From: Onchocerca volvulus | Lineage: Eukaryota; Nematoda; Chromadorea; Rhabditida; Onchocercidae | Length of the DNA stretch: 64,000 nucleotides | Reading direction: 5' to 3' | Assembly (NCBI GenBank): GCA_000499405.2 | Contig: HG738139.1 | Location: 3,935,561-3,999,560, forward strand | Shown: positions 21,894 to 33,800 of the stretch, piece after piece | Position numbering within the stretch: the stretch's first letter is position 1 | How the letters are laid out: each line of letters starts with the position of its first letter | Program-made: the position numbers and the translations under genes | Notes under the pieces: generated by a model | What the model was told of the DNA's origin: nothing | Databases searched by the model: none | What the model saw: the letters and a program-made list of their open reading frames with translations, nothing else

Positions 21894-24800
21894 CTATTTC
21901 CCCGAATGAGGATTTGATGAAAGTTGTGAATTTGATGATGTGGAATGCGGTGAAGTCGAACTGCTCGATATCACCTGGCTTCCGTACCTGGCGCTTAAAG
22001 CTGCCACTGCTGCTTGTTGATGGAGTAGCTGTTGCTGAGCAAGCAATGCATACTGTGCCAATAATTCCTGTAACATGCGTATTTATCAACATCAGTAATA
22101 TTTCATAATAATAAAAAGTTAAGATATAACAAGAATTTCGTCTTTCTTTGATATCAATAATTCATGAAAAAACATACCGTTGAAGCGAATTGTCCTATAG
22201 CAGATGTTCCGGAAATAGCTGCGCTCGAATGAGTTGGTGTTCGAGGAGCAACAAAATTTCCACCTAATGCATTCGCAGCAGCAGCAGCTGCAATTGCTGC
22301 TGCAGCCATTTGTTGCCGTTCGGGAGTTAATGTCAAATGGGCATTATTCTGTGATCCACCAAACAAATCCAATGTACTTGTTACAGATGGTAAACTTGTT
22401 GCAAGCTGTGCATTACTAAAGTTCGCCAATAAAGGTGTACCTATCCCCGCGTTCGCTGATGCTGCCGATGGAATTCTAAAAATCCAATTTATTTTTATTT
22501 TCTTTCATGTTATATATAAAAATAACTACTAATACTTCATATAGATTGAGAACATATAATACTCTTTGGTTTACTCAGTATTCACTAAAGTTTTATCACT
22601 CCTCATCTATATATTTGATCTACAAAAAAAAAAACTATTATTTGAATTTCATTAAATCATCAACTATGAATTATCTATTCAAATAATGATTATTTGAAAT
22701 AAACGAATCTTTCACTTTGTTACAGTAGGATTCTAAACTGAACAATTGTTACAGTAGGATTCAAAACTGAACAACAAGAGACACATTTAAGACCGGACAC
22801 ATTACGATCGATTAATCTACAAATTTTTCGATTAAATTGCAGGAAAAACTAACCGACTAGAAGGAAGCGAAGCTTGTTGCACTGATGTAGTACTGGAATT
22901 AGTACTAGCTACCGGTGTTTGTCGATTTTCCGCACTACCAGTAGTACCAGCCAACTGTCCGGCAGCAGCGACCGCAGCAGCAGCGGCAGCAGCAGCTACA
23001 GCAGCTTGTGGTGTATGACCACTTCGATTTGTAATCACCGATCCGTTACTTGCAAGCGAACGTAGCTGATTCAGTGAATCGTCGATAACAGGTGGAAGAG
23101 TGGAACAAAATGGATTCAGAAAAGAGATAACAGCAGAACCAGCAGCTGCTTGAATAGACTGCTGTTGCTGTTGTCCGCAAATTGTTGTCGGTGGCAGAGA
23201 TACAATCGACGGGAGACTTGAAATGGACGCGGAGGAGGTAGGTTGCGTTGTACACTGTGTTGATGAGATGCCGTTGTTCGACTGCATACTGCTGCTTGTT
23301 GATGCTAATGGAATATTGCCACTGCTACCTGCTGCACTGATCTGTGGCGATTGATGCGGGCTGAAAGATACATTCGTAATAACTCTTGCAGGAATCATTT
23401 CAATATCCGAAAATTAGACCTAAAAAGCTATACAAGTCAGATGAACAATTATAATGATAGTAATCTATGCTCAACATTAAAATATAATATTTCACATCAT
23501 ATTTGCAAACGATATAATACGTATAAATTATGTTATAACTGAACATGGATGAGGCTGACTATGATATCATCAACAATAAACTATTCCTAAAGCACATCCA
23601 TTTATTGCAAATAAAACTTATGGAAGGTGGAATTACAGGAAACACACCTGGTACCAAGTCCTAATGAAGAGCCGCTTGCGAGAGATAGTGATAACCTGGT
23701 ATTTAATGCAAGCAGATGATCTCGCCTCCTAGCAAGCTGTGACAATGTTTCTTCCAAACGAACATTTTCCATTTTTAGTTCGTGCAAACATGATAAAAGT
23801 TGTGCAACTGCAAAAAATCTTAATCTTATTATAACGGAAAAATTAACTTTGCGTTAGTCTTTTGTTTTTTTTGCAATAAAATTTCTATATATTTTACTTC
23901 TCATCTAGGCACAAAAGATAAACAAACCACAACATACTAAAATTGATGTAAACTGATCTGACGTGCAAACTATATATTATTTATTTAAAAACAACAACCA
24001 AGTTGATCGTTTCCATTATTCATTAACACTACTGAAATACCTTATTCACTAATATTATTGAAATACCTTATTCTATAAAAAAATAACTGAAGTTTATGGG
24101 TAAATAATATCAGTTAGAACTTCATGTGTTTAAAATAAAAAAGAAAATATCCCTTTGGAAAGACCTCCCATTCATTAGGGAAATTTTTCAAAATCAATAT
24201 AAACTTCCAGAATAATCAGCGACATACTATCAAATGGTGCATGACTCATCAAGAAATGCGATCCCTGCTCCCACTGCCGTTCTAATAGTTCTTCCATTGA
24301 TTGTGGAAAAGCGACTGATTGTTGCGACACAGGACAAAGAGATGTGGGTGCAACTGCACCAGACGTTGATGGAAGCGATGACGTTACATGGTTCCGATCC
24401 ACCGCTACAACCCCAACACTAAAGAAAAAGCATCAAGATGTGAAACAGAAATTAAAGCAATTATTTTATTACAAGGTGTCACTTTCCCAGTACAGTTTAT
24501 GTGAGTAACTAAAAATTTTCGAAAAATTTTTATTTGTGAAGTTAACAAATAAAAATAGATCTGACGATGTCAATTCGACATTTCATGCACAGAATTTTGC
24601 GTAATGTATTGTTGCATTCCTCAACATAATTTTGTATTTCAATAATGGCCGAAAGGATGTTACGCTTACCCAGCATCCTGGCTTACTACAGCTTTTGGTT
24701 GTGTCCTTATCAGTGGTACGCCAACAAATGTTGATGCTGTTGTTACAGTTGGTGTTGTCGATTGTTGTTGCTGCGTTGATGTCGAAGAACATGTCACAAC

Positions 24801-27800
24801 AGTACATTGAACTGAAAGAAAGACCAAAAATCAATAAAAGTTCTAAGAGTTTGTCTTAAAAACAGATTAACAACTAATAAATATTACCCGCTGAAGTGCT
24901 TGCCGAAACTGTACAAGTTGTTATTTCATGCTCTGCGGAAGTTGAAGGAACTGCTGAATGAGTTGTTGTAGTGACTGCCATATTATTATCACGCTCATTT
25001 AATCGCTCTCGTTGAAAATCGGAAACTGTTTCCTAAATAACAAAAATCAAAAAGAGTGCTGAAATTGAAAATTAATGCAAAAAAAAAAAAAAGAAAAAAA
25101 GAACCAATACAAGTAAAAAAACAGAGAAAACAACAATCACAGTAATAAATTACTAAGAAATAAATACATATACTATGCAAAGAAGTACAAAAATTCTAAT
25201 GAAATTACCATTAGACGAATAAGTACTCGAAATATAGAAGATGAAAACTAAAATGTTTTGAATTACTCATAAATTACCGAGATCAAAGGTCCAACCGATT
25301 CAAGCAATGCCTTAATGGATTTACATGCTTTATTATTACGCGGGCGTTTCGGCTTTTCCGCACCATCAGCTGCTTTTCTTTTCACTAAAAAAATCATATT
25401 CAGTAAGCTTTTTTTCAAAGTACAATAACACTATTTGCCATCGATAGTGCGCACATCTGACATAGTCACTGAATAAGTTCGACCAACTTTAAATCGAGTG
25501 AGATATAGATTCATATTTTGCCATATTTTCAAAAGTGATTAGTAAGCACATAGCATTAGTTCTATAGTACAAAAGTGATTTATTAAGATAACATTGATTT
25601 ACAATATTTTCAATATTATAGAACCAATACCACTTGCTTCTTAATATAATAGACGAACAAATCACTTCTTCCACAATTCCATAAAAAATAAAATAAACAA
25701 AAAAAAAAAAAAAAAAAAGGAAGAATAACGACAAACTTAGAATTCTAGTTCATAAGAATTTTTTGATGTCAACTTCTCAATCTTATTCAATATCATGCAT
25801 GCAAAATTACTATTATGTAACTCTTTTAATGAAATTATTCAGATGACTTTTCAAACAAACATACCAGTTTTACTTCCAATACTTGCAACTGAACCATTAT
25901 CTGTAGGGAGACAATTTGTACGAGATTGTAGCTTGATTTCCAGTTGCGATATTAAACTGCCATTGCTCAGATCTTTTTCTTCCGTTATACCGGTTGATAA
26001 TACCTCGTTCTAAATGAATTATGATTCAAAAACAGAAGAATTTGAAAACAATTCCAACAATTCTAAAGTCAGTCCTTCAAAACATAAACTTCTCTTTTAA
26101 AAAAGATACTAACTTTTTGTATACCGAGAAGTGCAACATTTGTAGGTAAAGGAACAGTTGCGTTCGAAGAACTTGGTAATTCGTAAATTAATTGGTCTTT
26201 TTTCAGAGAAATTCCTGCAGTAACTGGTGGAGGAGTACTGTGAGCAGTTGATGATCTACAACAGCAAATTTCAATTTATTCTGAACATGTGGAATGTTCA
26301 CATTCACTTATTGTATACAATTAAGAAAAAAAAAAATCTATCCATAATTGAATGAAATCATGATACTGCGTTTGTCAATAATTTTAAAATTACTGCAGTG
26401 TGATATTTTAGTAAAAATGTTAGAAGCGAAAATTATTACCTGCCACTTGACATTGGTGGACTGCAAATATCATCATGCATTGAGTGAATTGCTAGTGATT
26501 GAGACATCACATTTAACATAGCTCTGTCAACTGTTGGTGGTGGCAATGAAGTCCTGAAAGATCTATTTGGTGAATAATAAAAGACACAATTGAAAGGCGA
26601 TTAATCAGGTGAATCAGAAACAAATTTATCTTAAGATATAATTAATTCTACTTCATCATTTGCTTTGCTGTCCTATATTTCTCAAAAAAGAACAATAAGC
26701 TAACCGGTATAAGGGGTCTACAAGCATTGTAGGTCCCTCAGTTCGTAAATTTGATGTAAATGATGTTGCAATTCCGCTAGACGATGTAGTTGTTGCTAAT
26801 TTGATATTGCCGTAATTACTACCGATTGCAATTGATGTATTCTGCAGCAGTTCCTGCAAAACGAAATAAATGAAAATAAAGATGCCTCAGCTTAAAGCTA
26901 CAATAATTTACTCTGTACAAAAATTTTCATTTCTCTAGTGATATTTTCTTTCTCAAATTGTCTTCACTAATGCCATAAATATTATAAAATTTCCAGTGCT
27001 ATGAAACAAGATATTACAATGCGAAACGGAGACAATATTGCAACCTCCACCAAATGATATTTGATAGCAGTGTCGACCGGCGAGCAAAAATTTAATATTC
27101 TATCTTTTCTACTCTTCCTCACAAAACCATTTCAGTATCATATTATTTATTATATTACTTTGAATCACTTATCAAAGAAATGAAGAGATTATGACGAATT
27201 TTTAATTCTGTCAGAATTTTTACTACGAAAATTAATATCCTATTGTATTTAACAAAGCAAAATTACTTACGGATGTATTAAAATGAGGTGAGCTGGTAGA
27301 AGATGTTTGACCACTGTTATCACCACTACAAATATTGCCAATACCTAATTTGGGAGTTACTGAACGTTGTACAACACCACCACCACCACCACCACCACCA
27401 CCACCTCCACTTCCCGATGAACACGATGATTCTGCCCGATGCCGATATGGTGGTATAATTTTTATTAATGGATCGCTGATCTGCAACATAACTAATGTAA
27501 AATTAAAGATATAAACTTTAGTTTAGAATTCTAACCATGCATAAACCCTACACACTATTCATAACTATAATAACATTCCATCACTAATTTTAACCGATTC
27601 TCTAAAAGGGATTCTGCAATATTCTGCAACTGTTTCAGAAGATATTAAACATTCCATCGTTAGTTTTTAGTTTTTTTAGTTTTTTTTATTTGTTTACCTT
27701 TGATTTTTATGATCATTATTTGTCTCTTTAGGTTTTTTTTTTTCATTTTTATCGAAAATTTGGAAATACATTTACACATGAGTTGATAATCGTTTTTATG

Positions 27801-30800
27801 CAATAATTGACTTAAATGCCTCCAGCAATAGATGGTTGACTTCTGTTCTGATGTTCAAACTCATGAATCTCTAATGTAACAATGAAAATGAACGCTTTCA
27901 TGCATTTTTCCTATTATATATTATAAAAAAAACTTCTCAAATGCTTCAAGTGACATATTCATCCAAAATATTTGAAACGATGAAAATAATGCGGTTGAAA
28001 TTAATAATTATGATAATATCAAGAAAAAGATTTTGAAGACTGATACTATACGCTTGCTCAGCCATGTCTCAAACAATAATGAAATATCCATCAATTCGTT
28101 TAGACGTCTTTCTATTATGAAACAGTCAGGGGATCTTATATCCTCTTATTATGTACGCTCTGAATCAAAATTTGGGGTTTCTCATCAATTATGGAATTAA
28201 TTATAACTTTAACTTTTCTAGGATCAGTTAGATTTTGAGCTATCATTTCGAGTTTATGGTTATCTAGCTTATCAATTTTCTTAATTTATCTTTCTCTAAA
28301 ATGTTTACTAGAACTTAAATTTAGTAATTACTCAGTTCTTTAGGAAGAATTCAAAGGGCAATTTTTGCTAGTGAAGCAGGTATTGGCTCTGCCTCAATTA
28401 TGCATGCACCAGCTAAAGATGATGAACCAGTTAAAACTGGATTGGTTGCAATGATAGAACCATGTTTTGATACAATATTAATTTGTTGTTTAACAAGAAG
28501 CGAAAGTCCTCTCGAAGATATTGTCGACTGAAAAAGATTTTCTAGAAGAATTCTAAACTTGGATGAAGGAACTGAAATTAATCGAATCACACATAATAGC
28601 ATATATCTATCATTTCAAAAGTTATCTTTTTCCTTTTTCCTTTTTTTTTTTTTTATGATATCAAAATGATAGAAGTCGAAAGATCCTGCGAATAAAATTG
28701 AAAAATATCAACAATAACAAATATAAATACGAAATAAAATAAAATTAAAATTAAAAGAATATGAAAGAAAGAGAAAGAGAGAGAGTTAAAAGAAAAAAAA
28801 TCTAAAGCTTATTTTTACTAAACAGATTAAGTAGACTATTGGAATGCCATTTGTTCTACGATTAGTTTTATGTTTTATAGATGCAGCTGTTACTGACAAG
28901 ACAAATAGGAGAAAGAGAATAAAAACGAATATTGACTAATTTTCACAAATTATTCGATCTATTTTCACATAGCAATTTAACAAATACTATTCCTTTGCTA
29001 TATGAAAATAGTGCCATTATCGACATAAACTGCTATTCATCATTATAAAACATGCAGAGCACTATTTCATCTAACTACTCCATATTTCACTGAAATATCC
29101 AAAATTTGATGAGATAGACTGGATATGATGTCAAAAATTGAAGATATTTGTCATAATTCAGGCATAAAATTGCAGATTCAATAATTAATAAATGAGTTTT
29201 TTTCAGATAGGAAATATAATACAAAGCATAACTGCTGATTCAACCAATAGTGCATAGAAACTCAGTACGGTCAAATGAATATTATTTATATGCAAATAAA
29301 TAAAATTCAAACGATAATGAGATACTGAATTCAAAAAACGAAAAAAGCGAAAACGAGTGGGAATGCCACATTTGAATAATTTACGTTTTATGAATTAACT
29401 ATTCGACATATACAAAAATTTAAAGATAAATGATAGCAGGAAAAAAAAACTTAGTACTATGTGAGGTGGAGCATCAAAAGAAGATCAAAGTTATTCAAAT
29501 GTTAACAGTTATAATTGTAAATGCAAAATGTAGAATTATTTATTCAATCATAAAATTATTCATTTTTTTGATATTAATCTTTTTTTTTTTTTATAATAAC
29601 TAATTGCGGAAAATTATCAATGAAATACAAATTCTGAATTTATTAAAGTTCATGTATACCTTCCCTCAATCATTTCAATTTTTACAAAATATTCCTTCAA
29701 CATCGGCTAAATGTAACGAAGAAAGTACATTTTCCTTCATAAATTAAATAATCGATTAACATTTCTGCTGAAAAAAAAAAAAAAGAAAAAAGAAAAAGAT
29801 TAAATGAATAATTATTTCATTATTCATTTAATCTTCTTCTTTTTTTGGAAGGAAAAGAATTCCTTGGCGCAGCAACAACTTCAAAAAAATGTTATTAAAA
29901 AGAAAAATTATTTACTAACAGATGGAAACATTGGAAAAGTGAAGAATTCAATGCGTTAATGCTGAATGCAAATTTTTTTTCTACTGAAAGATGATAACTG
30001 CAGATGTCTCAATAATAACAAAACAAATAATATGTCTAGTTTAATAAAAATAAAGAAAGAGAAACAATTTGCTCTACAGATGAAAGTTTAGCTGAAAAAT
30101 TTGCAAAAAATGGCTATTATGTGCAGTATCGCACAAATATTTAAAATCACCATTTGTACTATTTCATGATATATTGATTTCGGTTTTTCACTAAACCTAA
30201 TAAAAGAATGATCACATATATTTGTTGGAGTGAAGGAAGCTTCATCTTATCATTTCAATCAATACTATTCATCTTCTAAAAAAACTTTCTACCCTTCACA
30301 GATACAATATCATATGAAGAAAATTATTTAAGTACAATTCCCATAAATCACATCATTCTATTTTGAATGAACTATCATCATCAATTTAACACTACCCAAT
30401 CGTTTCGTGATATTTTGTAAAATCTAAACAATTCACTGATAAATCATTGGTTAAAAAAAAGAAAAAAAAAAACGACTAGCATACAAAAAAGTGTAAACTA
30501 TACAACAGTAGATAGCAGAAAAAAAAAGGGAAAGAGAGAAATAAAAAAAAAGAAAAAAACGAGAGATTTTTGTAGACAAACTTTTTATTCAAAATGTTTA
30601 ATAAATGTGTGCCCTGTATATGTGCAAAACAATAGTCTTTGGTATAGCAAAGTCGAAAATTGAACATTTCAAATGTTACATAATACATATAAATATAAAT
30701 ATAAATATAAATATATATATATATATTGATATATATGTCTATGCCTTTCTTTTCCTTTGGCTTGATGGACAACATCTGTCCAACTTCCTTCCTTCCTTCC

Positions 30801-33800
30801 TTCCTCCTCCTCTCCTTTCCGAAATTTTCGTCCTATCTTCTAATCAGTGTGCAACAACTCTCTTCCTCTTCAACCGCTCCTTCACCAAACATATGGATGG
30901 ATGAACTGAATCAAATGGAACCAAAATCGCCCAAATTGATAGATGACAATTGCTCTCTCTACATAGGTTTTTCCCTTCAACCCTCTCCAATCATTTCCAC
31001 TCTGTAAACAGCCTTCAATACAACAAACACATCTACCTACATCCATCTATCTATCTATCTATGTTGTATTTCTATGCTATCGTTTGCTATTTCAACCCCA
31101 TCAAACTATATGGAGACGCCGATGATGATGATGATAATGACGATGATGACGATGTTAATGATGATGCGATATGATGACATTCAAAGCAATGCTCTTCTAG
31201 ATATAACCACTATATTTCTATGCTTTCATTTTACTCACGAAATTCTATTATCGGTTATTTCTATATGAATCAAATCGATAAATACAATCATTTTTACTCT
31301 TCTGTTTCTTTTTTTTTTTCTCCTACAATTCAGTTTTTATTTACTGTTTGTTTCTCAATTAAAATTCAAATTCATACCATAATTGAAATTACTTACACAA
31401 TTAAATGATAAATGTATGGCAAATTGAACTCTTGAAATCACAATTTTTCAATAACTGATTTGAAAAAATGAAGCTCGAAACAAAAAACAAACCGCTTTCT
31501 TTGCATGTGCCGTACAGTATCCACAATATTTCACGTTCTTCGAACCACCACCTTCTTCACATAGTAAACCTTCAGCTTGTGCGCAAGTAACATGGAAACA
31601 CTATAAAAAAATAACATTTGCGTATAAATGACAGTAAACTTTTAACAAATGACAATAGCAAAAACCAGAATACAGAAGAAAAAATTTACTCAGCTTGATG
31701 CTTGAAAAAAATATTTCGGACTCGCAAAAATTTTCTAAGCATGCCATATAAGCAAATTTGTTTCTCATATTAGTCCCAGTCCATCACCATTTCATTCTTT
31801 AACGAATGAGATTAAAAAAATACGAGAATACTCCTACCCAATTGCATGTTCCTATTTTTGCCGAATTAACCGAACAAATGAAAGTGTTTACGCTATCATA
31901 TATTTCATTCTACTCATCCTATGTTCGTCCCTTTCATCTTTTTATATTTTAACCTTACCTTTTTACAACCAGGTTTATTACATGGCATGCATGCACCAAG
32001 ATATGCTCGTTTTTCCTCACCACGTTCCATGCATAAGTAACACTGCTGTTGAAACCTGTAATGTATAACTTCCTTAATGAGCACACGGCATTCTAATTTT
32101 TCTTCTCTTCTTTCAACATTGTAAAGCCTTTTAAGAAAAATGAAAAATTTATGCTTTGATAATTAACATAATTAAAGTCAGAGAAGAGAGCGATATTAAA
32201 TATTCGATATTTATTTGCAACTTCCAAAAAGTCAAAATATTCAATATTTATCTGCAACTTCCAAAAAAAAAGCATCTCAAAAAAAAAAAAAAATTTTTAA
32301 GGTATTTTATGACTTATTTTCGTTTATAATAAATAGCCATTATTGTAATTAAGATCATAATTTTTCGGACAGACCGAATTAAATTCGATTATGAAATGAA
32401 CTTCAATTCAAATAATTTAATATTTTAAAACTTTTGCTGAATGCATCTAGATAAAAAACCTAATTTAGTTATGACATTGATTTCAAAATGAAATTATAAT
32501 TGAACAGAGAAAACAGACCGTTCCAAAGGAACATCACTGAGAATTACTGGATCCATACTGTGGACATCTCCAAAACGTACTTCCGGTATGTACAAAGCGC
32601 AGATGACATGTGCCCATTCTGAAACTGAAGTTGAATTTAGCAAGAAGAGACAAAAATATGATCAAACAAAAGAAAAAAGTGAAAATGAATTATACATTTT
32701 CTAATCAATCATAATCATCAATAACAGGCTAAAAACAAAAATCCCGACAATTTGTAATTTCTAGCTTAATTAATTTCAGATTCTAATAAATTACATAATC
32801 AGATTAAGAGATGAGAATAAGAAGCATTCCTAACGGTTTGCAAAAGCAATTATTACAGTCTAGAAAGATTTAGTATCTTTAAACAAATTGTCAGTTATCT
32901 GTCTTACTTTTAATTGTGTAAATTAATCTTCCAGTTCAGCTGCTAGATTTTATAAGAAAACGTTTAGCTAGCTAATCACTATTATCATAACTAACTTTCT
33001 CAGAGGGAAGAGAGAATAAGAGAAAAATGAGGAAAGAGGAAATGCCGATGAATTACAATATAACCGTTCTATAGAATCGTCATAAGAAATGATGATGAAT
33101 ACTACCATGCACTTATAGTGTTTATTCAAGGTGATAAATAAACAAATATTATACAATCTAGACTACTACCACAACACTGACCATCGTTATCGGTTCGTTT
33201 GAGTGCACCGTGACCAAAGGGGCACAATTTACAACGCGGTGTTTCGCGTACCTCTCCAACATCACCGCTATTCCCGTTGTATTGCGAATGTGCGATAAAA
33301 TCGGTACACTTTGCACAATACCATTCACCTTCTGGTACTTCAACAATACCATAACAGCCTGAAAAAAATCACATTAATAATTGATTCCATAATAAGCTAA
33401 TTATTGCAATTTGCCATAATATATTCATTCAACCATAAAATAATAAATATATTTCATAATAAACAAATATAATTCTCTTTTGAATCAGTTTTAAAATTAT
33501 ATTCATAACCAATATTTTTAAGTATCAATAAAACTTTCTTAAAGTTAAATTAGTCTAACACTTGCAAATTAGAGCTTATAGAAATAAAACAACAAATATG
33601 ACAAGAGACTGATAGCTACACTACACAAACTCCAGGGATTATCAATTATCAAAAAGATGAGAAGAAATATGATCTGAACGAATAATATTATATTGATTGA
33701 CAAACTTCTAATATATAAATAACAAAATATCACAGATAATTTCCTAATCATCAGAAAGATGTGAAAATTCTTTTTCGTCCAATAGTTTATACAAGTATCG

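Noticed and set aside
23046..23398. Alternative minus and plus frames across zfp-1 exon 16
   Set aside because: Shadows of the CAG-rich, Ala/Ser/Gln-coding exon 16; only one frame joins exons 15 and 17 in phase.
28351..28602. 83-codon minus frame in zfp-1 intron 5
   Set aside because: Antisense shadow of the plus-strand symporter fragment and its flank; the plus frame gives the recognisable AGCS sequence.
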